From: Sphaerotilus montanus | GTDB taxonomy: Bacteria; Pseudomonadota; Gammaproteobacteria; Burkholderiales; Burkholderiaceae_C | NCBI RefSeq assembly: GCF_013410775.1 | Contig: NZ_JACCFH010000001.1 | Location: forward strand, 3,968,001 to 4,032,000 | Length of the DNA: 64,000 nucleotides | Direction of reading: 5' to 3' | Shown: positions 35,011 to 42,942 of the stretch, one piece after another | Numbering within the stretch: position 1 is the stretch's first letter | How the letters are laid out: the number at the start of each line of letters is the position of its first letter | The notes under the pieces: model-generated | Told to the model about the DNA's origin: nothing | What the model saw: only the letters and a program-made list of their open reading frames with translations | Databases searched by the model: none | Made by a program: the position numbers and the translations under genes

Positions 35011-35673
35011 TCACCAGATCACGAACTCGACGGGCGTCGGGTGGTAGGCGTTGCAGGGGTTGTTGAGCTGCGGGCAGTTCGACACCAGCATGTGGACGTC
35101 GATCTCGGCGCGCAGCTCGACGTACTTGCCCGGCGCGGAGATGCCGTCGGCGAAGGTGAGCTGGCCGTCGGCGGTGACCGGCACGTTCATGAAGAAGTTG
35201 ATGTTGGGCACCAGGTCGCGCTTGCCCAAGCCGACGTCGGCGTTCTGCAGCGCGAGCAGGTAGTTGTCGCGGCAGTTGTGCATGAACTTCTTCTGCAGGG
35301 CGTAGCGCACCGTGTTGCTCTCCGCTGCACAGGCGCCGCCCAGCGTGTCGTGCCGCCCGCAGGTGTCGGCGACGAGGGTCAGCATCGCGCGCCCGAGGTT
35401 GCTCACCAGCACCGAGCCGGTGGTGAGGTAGATCCCGCCCTGGCGCAGCAGGGTGTCGGTGGCGCTGTAGTGCTCGGTGTTGTCGCCGGCGGCGTAGAAG
35501 ATCACGTCGACGGCCTGGTTGCCCTCCAGGTCGACGATGCGCACGGTCTGGCCGGCGCGCAGCGTGGTGAACCAGGGCTCGCCCGCGGGCTGGCGGTGGC
35601 GGCGGGTGGCGGTGTCGGGGGAGAGCGGGCTCTCTTGCAGGCGGATGGCGGCGGCGGTGGTCGCTGTGGTCAT
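35011..35673 (-). CDS. cgdB: DUF1989 protein, carboxyguanidine deiminase subunit (UAAP2)
   Basis: The 220-residue protein is the shorter of two adjacent DUF1989 proteins, long called urea carboxylase-associated protein 2. Typical segments are [32 protein letters not shown] (about residues 30-61), [35 protein letters not shown] and [21 protein letters not shown]. The cysteines and histidines of the CGRHD segment are candidate zinc ligands. In guanidine-degrading bacteria the two DUF1989 proteins together hydrolyse carboxyguanidine to allophanate and ammonia. The gene starts 16 bp after UAAP1 and ends 4 bp before the carboxylase start, so coupling is tight. The A/B lettering of subunits is by analogy. 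Confidence 0.88.
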   Translation of the reverse strand: MTTATTAAAIRLQESPLSPDTATRRHRQPAGEPWFTTLRAGQTVRIVDLEGNQAVDVIFYAAGDNTEHYSATDTLLRQGGIYLTTGSVLVSNLGRAMLTLVADTCGRHDTLGGACAAESNTVRYALQKKFMHNCRDNYLLALQNADVGLGKRDLVPNINFFMNVPVTADGQLTFADGISAPGKYVELRAEIDVHMLVSNCPQLNNPCNAYHPTPVEFVIW

Positions 35674-35689
35674 GGCGTCGGCTCCGGGG

Positions 35690-36496
35690 TCAGCTCAGGG
35701 CGAAGACATCGCTGTTGTGCAGCGCCCGGGCGGTTTCCGGGCGGAAGCGGCGGCAGGGGTCGTCGGCCGGCGCCGGACCACATGTCCACGCGGCCACGCC
35801 GACCTTGCCGGGCGCGTAGCCAGGGCGCGGATCGAGCGGGTGCGGCGCAGTCGAGATCGCCACGACCACGTCCAGGTCCATGCGCAGCTCGACCTGCGCT
35901 CCCTGCACCGGTCGCTCGGCGTCGAAGACGAAGCGGCCCTCGCCGTCGACCACGACGCGGCTGAAGAGGTTGACCGGCGCGATCTGGTCGCGCACGGTCA
36001 GGCCGTGTTTGCCCGTCTCGATCAGCAGGCCGTCCCGGCCGCTGCGGTACATGCCGTTGCGGTGTTCCTGGTAGCGGTGGACGCCGTACTTCGCCTCCAT
36101 CGTCGGCGTGTCGAGCAGCGCGCCGAGCGGGTCGTGCCAGCCCAGCGTGTCGAGCGTGAACGAGGCCAGCGCGCGGCCCATGTCGCTCATCAGCACGTGG
36201 CCGGCGCGGTAGTGCGCGGTGTGCTGGGCCTTGAGGCTGTCGGGCATGTTGTAGCGCTCCAGCGGGTTGTGGGCGGCGTAGAGCACGAGCGAGACGTTGG
36301 CGCGGGCGTCCAGCGCGGCGAAGCGCAGCGCCGTGCCGCGCGACAGCCGCCAGCTCCAGTGGCCACCGCCGGGCACGATCTCGCTCCAGACCACCCGCTC
36401 GGCGGGCAGGTCGGGGGCGAAGCGGCGCCACAGCGCGGGCGCGTCGACTGGCTGGTCGGCGGGCGGGTTGTCGAGGGTGTGGGTGGGGTGTTCCAT
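35690..36496 (-). CDS. cgdA: DUF1989 protein, carboxyguanidine deiminase subunit (UAAP1)
   Basis: The 268-residue protein is urea carboxylase-associated protein 1. It has [26 protein letters not shown] (about residues 34-59), [56 protein letters not shown] and [14 protein letters not shown]. It is expected to form a heteromeric carboxyguanidine deiminase with the next protein. The ATG at 36496 is used; the frame continues upstream into the ABC ATPase gene, which makes an earlier start unlikely. The position between an ABC transporter and the carboxylase, all behind a guanidine riboswitch, supports the role. Confidence 0.88.
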   Translation of the reverse strand: MEHPTHTLDNPPADQPVDAPALWRRFAPDLPAERVVWSEIVPGGGHWSWRLSRGTALRFAALDARANVSLVLYAAHNPLERYNMPDSLKAQHTAHYRAGHVLMSDMGRALASFTLDTLGWHDPLGALLDTPTMEAKYGVHRYQEHRNGMYRSGRDGLLIETGKHGLTVRDQIAPVNLFSRVVVDGEGRFVFDAERPVQGAQVELRMDLDVVVAISTAPHPLDPRPGYAPGKVGVAAWTCGPAPADDPCRRFRPETARALHNSDVFALS

Positions 36497-36533
36497 GGCG
36501 GCGAAGGGGTCGGAGTTCGGGGGCGGTTCCGTG

Positions 36534-37415
36534 TCAGCGGGCCAGGTCGATCGAGCCGGCCCGCGACAGGCGCGCCAGCAGCTCGGTGTCGGTCTGCATG
36601 CCCGAGGTCGCACGGATGCGTTCCAGCAGCGTGCGTTTCAGTGCGGTGAATTCGGGGGCGAGCTTCATGTCCTGCGTGCGCAGCGCGGGCAGCGGCACCG
36701 GGTGGATCGAGTCGATCCGCCCCGGGCGCGGCGCCATCAGCACGACCTGGTGGCCGAGGTAGAGGGCTTCCTCCACGTCGTGGGTGACGAAGACGATGGT
36801 GGTGCGCTCCAGGCGGTGGACGTGCAGGATCAGGTCGTGCATCACCTCGCGGGTCTGCGCGTCGAGCGCGCCGAAGGGTTCGTCCATCAGCAGCACCTGC
36901 GGCCGGCTCATCAGCGCGCGGGCGATTGCCACGCGCTGCTGCATGCCGCCGGAGAGCTGGCTCGGGTAGGCACGCGCGACATGCGCCAGGCCCATCAGCC
37001 GCAGCAGCGCGTCGGCGCGGCCGGAGGCGGCCTCGACGTCGGCGTCTGTGCGGTCGCGGGTGTGGGTGGCGAGCTGGCGGCTGAAGCGTATGTTGTCGAG
37101 CACGTTCAGCCAGGGGTAGAGGCTGTAGTGCTGGAACACCATCGCGCGCTCGCGCCCGGGGCCGTCGATCGGCTGGCCGTCGCAGCGCAGATCGCCCGCG
37201 CTGCGGTGCTCCAGCCCGGCCAGCGTGCGCAGCAGCGTCGACTTGCCGCAGCCCGAGGCGCCCACCAGCGTGACGAAGGCGTTGTCGGCGATGTCGAGGT
37301 CGACGGCCTGCAGCGCCACCGTGCGCGCCGCGCCGTGGCCGAAGGTCTTCCAGACGCCGCGGGCCTGCAGCTTGGGGCGGTCGGCGTCAGGCCGTGGGGA
37401 CAGGTCGGGCGCCAT
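36534..37415 (-). CDS. ABC transporter ATPase of the guanidine-operon importer
   Basis: The 293-residue protein is an SsuB/TauB-type ATPase: Walker A GASGCGKST (about residue 52), Q-loop FQHYSLYPWLN, signature LSGGMQQRVAIARAL, Walker B VLLMDEPFGALD, and switch THDVEEAL. A 30-residue C-terminal extension (RATSGMQTDTELLARLSRAG) is extra. With the permease (2-bp gap) and the binding protein it forms an importer. Relatives carry nitrate, sulfonates, taurine or thiamine precursors; here the riboswitch context argues for guanidine or a guanidine-like compound. Confidence 0.92.
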   Translation of the reverse strand: MAPDLSPRPDADRPKLQARGVWKTFGHGAARTVALQAVDLDIADNAFVTLVGASGCGKSTLLRTLAGLEHRSAGDLRCDGQPIDGPGRERAMVFQHYSLYPWLNVLDNIRFSRQLATHTRDRTDADVEAASGRADALLRLMGLAHVARAYPSQLSGGMQQRVAIARALMSRPQVLLMDEPFGALDAQTREVMHDLILHVHRLERTTIVFVTHDVEEALYLGHQVVLMAPRPGRIDSIHPVPLPALRTQDMKLAPEFTALKRTLLERIRATSGMQTDTELLARLSRAGSIDLAR

Positions 37416-37417
37416 GC

Positions 37418-38248
37418 TCAGTGCCTCGCGTGCAGGTAGGGAAACGCGCGCCGGTGGGCCCAGCGCAGGCCCTGGTCGATCACCAGCCCGATCAGGCCGA
37501 TCAGCACGATGCCGGCGAAGATCTTGTCGGTCTGCAGGAAGCGCTGCGCCTTCAGGATCGCGAAGCCCAGCCCCGAACTCGCCGCCACCAGCTCGGCCAC
37601 CACCAGGTAGGTCCAGGCCCAGCCCATCGTCACCCGCAGCGTGTCCAGCAGCGCCGGCTTGGCCGAGGGCACCAGCACCCGCTCCACGACCTCGCGCCGG
37701 GACGCGCCCATCGTCTGCGCGGCCTCGATCTGGGCCTGTGGCACGCGGCGGATGTCCTCGGCCACCATCAGCACCATCTGGAAGAAGGTGCCGATGAAGA
37801 TGACCGCGACCTTGGCGCCCTCGTCGATGCCGATCCAGACCATCACCAGCGGCACGAAGGCCACCGCCGGCATGTAGCGGATGAAGTCGGTCAGCGGCTC
37901 CAGCAGCGCCTGCAGCGTGCGGAAACTGCCGATCAGCAGCCCCAGCGGCAGCGCCACCAGCGCCGACAGCGCCCAGCCGCCGAGCACCCGCAGCGTGCTG
38001 ATGCCGATGTCCTCCAACAGCCCGTCGGCCCACCAGGTGGCCAGCCGCGCCAGCACCGCCCCCGGACCGGGCAGGAACACCGGATCGACCCAGCCACTGC
38101 CGGCCAGCGCCATCCACCCCAGCAGCGGCAGCAGCAGGCCCAGCGCCGTCAGCACCAGCGCCCGCCGTGGCGGAATCGTGCCGCGCACCGCCCACCACGG
38201 CTGCGGCTCGGGCAGGAACTCGGGGGTCTGCACGGAGGAGGTGGACAT
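37418..38248 (-). CDS. ABC transporter permease of the guanidine-operon importer
   Basis: The 276-residue inner-membrane permease has six hydrophobic segments and the BPD transport motif with the ATPase-coupling helix: EAAQTMGASRREVVERVLVPSAKPALLDTL (about residues 187-216). It belongs to the SsuC/TauC group. A single permease gene implies a homodimer. It starts 8 bp after the binding protein gene and ends 2 bp before the ATPase gene. The substrate is inferred from context only. Confidence 0.93.
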   Translation of the reverse strand: MSTSSVQTPEFLPEPQPWWAVRGTIPPRRALVLTALGLLLPLLGWMALAGSGWVDPVFLPGPGAVLARLATWWADGLLEDIGISTLRVLGGWALSALVALPLGLLIGSFRTLQALLEPLTDFIRYMPAVAFVPLVMVWIGIDEGAKVAVIFIGTFFQMVLMVAEDIRRVPQAQIEAAQTMGASRREVVERVLVPSAKPALLDTLRVTMGWAWTYLVVAELVAASSGLGFAILKAQRFLQTDKIFAGIVLIGLIGLVIDQGLRWAHRRAFPYLHARH

Positions 38249-38256
38249 GGCGCGGC

Positions 38257-39267
38257 TTACTTCAGCGCGTCGGCCAGCAGGCTCGCGTCCACGCCCTTCA
38301 GCGGGTCCGGCTTGCCCTCGATCAGCTTGTGGGTCAGCAGGAAGCTGGCGATGGTCGGGGCCACGCCCACCAGCGAGCCGGGGGCCTTGGCGTCCAGGGC
38401 GGTCTTGTTGGCCGCGGCGTCGAAGAACTTCGTGCCGGGCAGGAAGACGGTGTATTCCTCCGGCTTCAGGCTGACCACCTTGCTCATGATCTTCGCCGCC
38501 TCGGCTGGCTGCTCGCGGATGAACTTCTCGGTGTCGAACCAGGCCTTGATCATCCCGACCAGGTCCTTGCGCTTGGTGGCGATGGCCTTGTCCTGCGCGA
38601 CCAGCAGGTCAGGGATCAGGCCGGGCATGTCCTTGGAGGTGAACAGCGTGCGGCCCTTGCCACTCTTGGTGATCTGGTCGATCCACGGGTTCCAGACCAC
38701 CGCGGCGTCGACCCGCCCGGCGATGAAGGCGGCGGCGGCGTCCCCGGCGGCGAGGTTGGTGATCTTCACGTCGGCAGGCTTCAGGCCGTTCTTGGCCAGC
38801 GCGGTGGCCAGCACGAAGTGCGAGACGCTGTACTGCTCCAGCGCGACCGACTTGCCCTTCAGGTCGGCGAAGGACTTGATCTTGGGGCTGACCAGCAGCG
38901 CGTCGTTGCCGGCCGAGTTGTCGTTGACCAGGATGGCCTTGAGCGGCAGGCCCTTGGCGAGCGGGCCGAGGGTGTCGGACCAGGTCTGGGAGTTGGCGTC
39001 AAGCTGGCCGGCGGAGAGGGCGGAGATCGAGTCGGTGTAGTTGGCGAACCAGACCAGCTTGACGTCGGCGCCGTGTTTCTTGAAGAAGCCTTTCTGCTCG
39101 GCGACGTACCACGCCACCCAGCCCGGCCAGTCGGACACGCCGACCTTCACTTCGGCGGCGGCTGGCAGCGCGTGTCCGAGCCCGAACGCCAGGGCCACAA
39201 CGCCCAGCGTGGCGCGGACACGGTTCGAGGAGGAGGAGGGGGAACGGCGTGAGCGGAAGAGACGCAT
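38257..39267 (-). CDS. Periplasmic substrate-binding protein of the guanidine-operon importer
   Basis: The 336-residue protein has a signal peptide (ATLGVVALAFGLGHALPAAAE, cut near residue 38) and an NMT1/SsuA-like fold: VGVSDWPGWVAWYVAEQKGFFKKHGADVKLVWF, then ISALSAGQLDANSQTW and SVALEQYSVSHFVLATAL. DWPGWVAWYVAE is typical of binding proteins found with urea/guanidine carboxylases. It is the first gene of the operon, and its leader holds the guanidine-I riboswitch. The start at 39267 follows a CCAGGAGCC ribosome-binding site which can pair with the aptamer, see the riboswitch entry. Confidence 0.92.
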   Translation of the reverse strand: MRLFRSRRSPSSSSNRVRATLGVVALAFGLGHALPAAAEVKVGVSDWPGWVAWYVAEQKGFFKKHGADVKLVWFANYTDSISALSAGQLDANSQTWSDTLGPLAKGLPLKAILVNDNSAGNDALLVSPKIKSFADLKGKSVALEQYSVSHFVLATALAKNGLKPADVKITNLAAGDAAAAFIAGRVDAAVVWNPWIDQITKSGKGRTLFTSKDMPGLIPDLLVAQDKAIATKRKDLVGMIKAWFDTEKFIREQPAEAAKIMSKVVSLKPEEYTVFLPGTKFFDAAANKTALDAKAPGSLVGVAPTIASFLLTHKLIEGKPDPLKGVDASLLADALK

Positions 39268-39272
39268 GGCAA

Positions 39273-39280
39273 CAGGCTCC
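39273..39280 (-). promoter_or_regulatory. Ribosome-binding site that can be masked by the riboswitch
   Basis: Minus-strand GGAGCCTG contains the Shine-Dalgarno core, 5 to 12 nt before the ATG at 39267. It pairs over all 8 bp with CAGGCTCC at 39374-39367. No T-rich terminator is present between aptamer and gene, which favours translational rather than transcriptional control. Confidence 0.65.
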
Positions 39281-39342
39281 TGGATGGACGGGATCTGGAC
39301 AGATCTGGACAGACACAGGAAGCCACCTCGCACCGAAGTGAA

Positions 39343-39466
39343 CCTCCCGGGCTTTTGTCCCGCCGTGGAGCCTGAGCACCGTCGGCGCCGTGGTCGGGCA
39401 CCGGGTGCTTGAGGCCGGTCGCTCTCGGACCAGTCGCGCCGCGTGGTGCAGCGCCGGAACCCTAGC
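39343..39466 (-). promoter_or_regulatory. Guanidine-I (ykkC) riboswitch aptamer
   Basis: Read on the minus strand, the leader contains the conserved ykkC blocks in order: GCTAGGGTTCCGG (39466 downwards), CTGGTCCGAGAG (39433-39422), and ACGGCGGGACAAAAGCCCGG to 39344. These match the guanidine-I consensus in sequence and spacing. The aptamer lies between a sigma-54-like promoter (start near 39501) and the binding protein ATG (39267). GGAGCCTG, covering the ribosome-binding site (39280-39273), is the exact complement of CAGGCTCC inside the aptamer's 3' part (39374-39367), so ligand binding could free the site for translation. The aptamer is seen directly; the switching mechanism is inferred. Confidence 0.93.
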
Positions 39467-39511
39467 GGCCTTGCAGTGGCGATACGAAATCGCTTCCTGG
39501 TGGAAAGCGTA

Positions 39512-39527
39512 TGCAAGCGCTGTGCCC
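39512..39527 (-). promoter_or_regulatory. Sigma-54-like promoter for the guanidine operon
   Basis: On the minus strand GGGCAC-AGCGC-TTGCA matches TGGCAC-N5-TTGCA except at the first base, with GG and GC exactly 10 bp apart. The predicted start (about 39501) leaves a 234-nt leader that includes a GCGATTTCGTATCGC hairpin (39493-39479) and the whole riboswitch. No convincing NtrC dimer site was found. Confidence 0.65.
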
Positions 39528-39658
39528 GGTCTCCGCACCGGCTCGGACCGTGACATCGCACCGCTTTTGCACAGCACCAGCGCCAGCCCGGTGCATCGGC
39601 GCGCCTGTTTCGGTGCCCCCGGACTGCGCGGGTACCGAGCCTCCTGCGGACCGGGGCG

Positions 39659-39674
39659 TGGCACGCGAACTGCT
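39659..39674 (+). promoter_or_regulatory. Sigma-54-like promoter for the BMP-transporter/biuret operon
   Basis: TGGCACG-CGAA-CTGCT matches the -24/-12 consensus TGGCACG-N4-TTGC with one mismatch, GG and GC spaced by 10 bp. The predicted start is near 39685, 53 bp before the ATG at 39738. Together with the mirror element at 39512-39527 it implies nitrogen-limited expression of both divergent operons. Confidence 0.7.
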
Positions 39675-39737
39675 TGTATACCAGCTGAAGTTCAACTGGT
39701 CCCCAACCCGTTCTCAACCCTTTGCCGGAGTGTTCCC

Positions 39738-40862
39738 ATGCGCGCTTTGCCCCCGAATCCGAACCGCCGTGACTGGCTGCGCACCGTCGGTGCCACCGGC
39801 GCCGGTCTGGCCACCGCCGGTCTGCCCGGTCTGGTGCTGGCCCAGAAGCCGATGACGCTGGGCTTCATCTACGTCGGTCCCAAGGACGACTTCGGCTACA
39901 ACCAGGCGCACGCTGAAGCCGTGGCCGTGGTGAAGAAGATGGCCGGCATCAAGGTGGTCGAGGAAGAGAACGTGCCCGAGACCAACGCCGTGCAGAAAAC
40001 GATGCAGGGCATGATCTCGCAGGACGGCGCCACGCTGCTGTTCCCGACCTCGTTCGGCTACTTCGACCCGCACATGCTGGCGGTGGCTGGCAAGAACCCC
40101 GACGTGCGCTTCGCCCATTGCGGCGGCCTGTGGAGCGAAGGCAAGCACCCGAAGAACATCGGCAGCTTCTTCGGCTACATCGACGAGGCGCAGTACCTCA
40201 ACGGCGTCGTCGCCGGCCACATGACGAAGTCGAAGAAGCTCGGTTTCATCGCGGCCAAGCCGATCCCGCAGGTGCTGCGCAACATCAACGCCTTCACGAT
40301 GGGCGCCCGCTCGGTCGACCCGACCATCACCACGCAGGTCATCTTCACCGGCGACTGGTCGATGCCGGTCAAGGAAGCCGAGGCCACCAACAGCCTGGCC
40401 GACCAGGGCGTCGATGTCTTCACGATGCACGTCGACGGCCCGAAGGTGATCGTCGAGACGGCGGCCAAGCGCGGCAAGTTCGTCTGCGGCTACCACGCCA
40501 GCCAGGCCAAGCTCGCCCCGAACGCCTACCTGACCGGCGCCGAGTGGAACTGGGTCACCGCCTACACGCAGATCATCGAAGCGGCCAAGGCCGGCAAGCC
40601 GCACCCGAACTTCGTCCGCGGCGGGCTGAAGGAAGGCTTCGTCAAGACCTCGCCCTACGGCGCGATGGTGCCGGAAGGGGCGCGCAAGGCCGCCGACGGC
40701 GTCAAGGCGGCGATGGTCGCGGGCAAGTTCGACATCTTCAAGGGCGAACTCAAGGACAACACCGGCAAGGTCGTCATCCCGAAGGGCAAGGTCTACAAGC
40801 AGACCGATGTCGAGCTGGAGTCGATGAACTACCTGATCGACGGCGTCATCGGCAAGGTCTGA
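39738..40862 (+). CDS. BMP-family ABC transporter substrate-binding protein
   Basis: The 374-residue protein has a twin-arginine-like leader (NRRDWLRTVGATGAGLATAGL, cleavage after LAQ near residue 36) and a BmpA/PnrA-like two-lobe fold: MTLGFIYVGPKDDFGYNQAHAEAV, EENVPETNAVQKTMQGMI, HCGGLWSEGKHPKNIGSFFGYIDEAQYLNGVVAGHM. BMP proteins bind nucleosides, purines and related nitrogen heterocycles. With biuret and allophanate enzymes downstream, the ligand may be biuret, a purine-degradation product or cyanuric-acid-like compound; this is inference. First gene of the rightward operon, behind a sigma-54-like promoter. Confidence 0.92.
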   Translation: MRALPPNPNRRDWLRTVGATGAGLATAGLPGLVLAQKPMTLGFIYVGPKDDFGYNQAHAEAVAVVKKMAGIKVVEEENVPETNAVQKTMQGMISQDGATLLFPTSFGYFDPHMLAVAGKNPDVRFAHCGGLWSEGKHPKNIGSFFGYIDEAQYLNGVVAGHMTKSKKLGFIAAKPIPQVLRNINAFTMGARSVDPTITTQVIFTGDWSMPVKEAEATNSLADQGVDVFTMHVDGPKVIVETAAKRGKFVCGYHASQAKLAPNAYLTGAEWNWVTAYTQIIEAAKAGKPHPNFVRGGLKEGFVKTSPYGAMVPEGARKAADGVKAAMVAGKFDIFKGELKDNTGKVVIPKGKVYKQTDVELESMNYLIDGVIGKV

Positions 40863-40874
40863 GGCGGGGCCACC

Positions 40875-41987
40875 ATGCGCACCCTGGCCGCTGCCACCTC
40901 CGCTCCCGCTGCTGCTCCTGCTCCGTCCGACGGTCACTGGCGCGAATCCGCCGAGGCGGTGGCGCTGCCGGTGCTGGCGCTGGCCGGGGCGCTGCTGGCG
41001 TTTGGCGTGTTCGTCTGGCTGTCGGGTCGCGACCCGGTCGAGGCCTGGGTGCTGCTGTTCAAGGGCGCGTTCGGCGACAGCTTCTCGTGGCAGAACACGC
41101 TGCAGCGCGCCGCCCCCCTGATGCTGACCGCGCTGGCCGTGGCGCTGCCGGCGCAGGCGGGGCTGACGGTGATCGGGGGCGAGGGCGCGCTGGTGCTCGG
41201 GGCGCTGGCGTGTGCGGCGCTGCCGATGCTGGTGCCGTCGCTGGCGGGCTGGCCGGGGACCGGGCTGATGTTGCTGGCGGGGGCGCTGGCCGGGGCGGGC
41301 TGGGTGGCGCTGGCGGGCTGGCTGCGGCAGGCGCGCGGGGTGAACGAGACGATTTCCAGCCTGCTGCTGGGCTACCTGGCGATCGCGCTGTTCAAGCATG
41401 TTGTGGAAGGCCCGCTGCGTGACCCCGCCAGCCTGAACAAACCGTCGACACCGCCGGTGGCCGAGTCGGTGCGCATCGGCGGCCTGCCGTGGGACGGCGC
41501 GGTGACGGACGTGCATTGGGGGCTGGCCTGGGGCGTGCTGCTGTGCCTCGCGGCGGGGGTCTGGCTGACGTTCACCGCCTCGGGTTTCGCGCTGCGGGTG
41601 GTGGGCGGCAATGTGCGGGCGGCGCGGCTGGTCGGGCTGCCGACGCTGGGGCTGATCTTGGCCGGGTGTGCGCTGGGCGGCGCGGCGGCGGGGCTGGCCG
41701 GCGCGATCGAGGTGCTGGCGGTCCACACCTCCGCCAACGCCTCGCTGATCGCCGGCCTGGGCTACACCGGCATCCTGGTGTCCTTCGTTGCGCGCCACAA
41801 CCCGTGGGCGATCCCGCCGGTGGCCATCCTGTTCGGCGGTTTTGGCGCGGCGGGCAGCTTGCTGCAGCGCCGGATGGACCTGCCGGACGCCTCGGTGCTG
41901 GTGCTGCAGGGCTTTGCGTTCGTGCTGATCCTGGCGGCCGAGGCCGGGCGTGGCCGGCTGTTCGGTGGTTCCGGTCGAGGTCGATGA
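40875..41987 (+). CDS. ABC transporter permease (BMP/nucleoside type), first subunit
   Basis: The 370-residue protein has eight to ten hydrophobic segments and the BPD_transp_2 fold used by branched-chain amino acid and nucleoside importers: LTVIGGEGALVLGALACAALP, GVNETISSLLLGYLAIALFKHVVEGPLRDP, and GYTGILVSFVARHNPWAIPPVAILFGGFGAAG. NETISSLLLGY corresponds to the family's coupling region. It forms a heterodimer with the next protein, whose ATG overlaps its stop (ATGA). No ATPase gene is found in this operon, although BMP-type systems need one with a doubled nucleotide-binding domain. Confidence 0.92.
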   Translation: MRTLAAATSAPAAAPAPSDGHWRESAEAVALPVLALAGALLAFGVFVWLSGRDPVEAWVLLFKGAFGDSFSWQNTLQRAAPLMLTALAVALPAQAGLTVIGGEGALVLGALACAALPMLVPSLAGWPGTGLMLLAGALAGAGWVALAGWLRQARGVNETISSLLLGYLAIALFKHVVEGPLRDPASLNKPSTPPVAESVRIGGLPWDGAVTDVHWGLAWGVLLCLAAGVWLTFTASGFALRVVGGNVRAARLVGLPTLGLILAGCALGGAAAGLAGAIEVLAVHTSANASLIAGLGYTGILVSFVARHNPWAIPPVAILFGGFGAAGSLLQRRMDLPDASVLVLQGFAFVLILAAEAGRGRLFGGSGRGR

Positions 41988-42922
41988 TGTCGATGACGGG
42001 CACAGGTGAATTCCTCTGGTTCGACGTGCTGCTGGCCGTGCTGGGCGGGGCGGTGCGCGTGGGAACCCCTTTCCTCTTCGTCAGCCTGGGCGAGTGCCTG
42101 ACCGAGAAGTCCGGGCGCATCAACCTCGGGCTGGAGGGCGTGCTGGTGCTGTCGGCGATGGCCGGGTTCGGCGGCAGCTACTGGAGTGGCTCGCCGTGGA
42201 TCGGGTTGTTGATCGCGGGGGGCAGTGGTGCGGCGCTGGCGCTGTTGCACGGCCTGCTGTGCTCGCTGCCGCGGGTCAGCGACGTGGCCACCGGCATCGC
42301 GCTGATGCTGTTCGGCGCGGGGCTGGCTTTCTACCTCGGCAAGCCGCTGATCCAGCCCCAGGCGGCGCAGATCCCGGTGATCGCGCTCGGCGGCTGGAGC
42401 GATTCGCCCGCCGTGCAGTCGGCGCTGTCGATCAACGCGCTGTTCCCGCTGGGCGTGGTGCTGGCGGTGCTGCTGCAGTGGGGGCTGGCGAACACGCGCT
42501 GGGGGCTGATCGTGCGCATGGCGGGCGACTCGGCTGACGCGGCGCGGGCGCTGGGCTACTCGGTCAACGGCGTGCGCATCGCGGCGACCACGGCGGGCGG
42601 GTTCATCGCCGGGCTGGGCGGGGCCTCGCTGACGCTGGTCTACCCGGGGAGCTGGAACGAAGGGCTGTCGAGCGGCCAGGGCCTGATCGCGGTGGCGCTG
42701 GTCATCTTCGCGCGCTGGCGCCCGCTGGCCTGCCTGGGGGCGGCGCTGCTGTTCGGTGGTGCGGGTGCGCTCGGGCCGGCGCTGCAGTCGGTCGGCGTCA
42801 CCGGCTACTACTACCTGTTCAACGCGGTGCCGTATGCGCTGACGTTGCTGATCCTGGTGCTGACCTGCTCGCCGAACCGCGCCATCCGCGGGGCGCCGGC
42901 CGAGCTGGGCGTGCAGCGCTGA
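41984..42922 (+). CDS. ABC transporter permease (BMP/nucleoside type), second subunit
   Basis: The 312-residue permease has about eight hydrophobic segments and the family signatures [35 protein letters not shown] (about residues 28-62), [26 protein letters not shown] and [24 protein letters not shown]. It pairs with the preceding permease. Three ATG codons lie at the start (41984, 41987, 41993); the first gives a 4-bp overlap with the upstream stop. It is followed after 20 bp by the biuret hydrolase gene. Confidence 0.92.
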   Translation: MMSMTGTGEFLWFDVLLAVLGGAVRVGTPFLFVSLGECLTEKSGRINLGLEGVLVLSAMAGFGGSYWSGSPWIGLLIAGGSGAALALLHGLLCSLPRVSDVATGIALMLFGAGLAFYLGKPLIQPQAAQIPVIALGGWSDSPAVQSALSINALFPLGVVLAVLLQWGLANTRWGLIVRMAGDSADAARALGYSVNGVRIAATTAGGFIAGLGGASLTLVYPGSWNEGLSSGQGLIAVALVIFARWRPLACLGAALLFGGAGALGPALQSVGVTGYYYLFNAVPYALTLLILVLTCSPNRAIRGAPAELGVQR

Positions 42923-42942
42923 CACCTCTCCGGGAGACCGAC

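Noticed and set aside
36534-39267. Nitrate, taurine or sulfonate ABC importer
   Set aside because: Sequence family alone would allow this, but the guanidine riboswitch and the carboxylase/DUF1989 genes in the same operon make those substrates unlikely.
39530-39658. NtrC binding sites between the two sigma-54 elements
   Set aside because: Segments such as GCACCAGCGCC...GGTGC and GCGCCTGTTTCGGTGC resemble half-sites, but the spacing is wrong for the GCACC-N5-GGTGC consensus; not reported as features.
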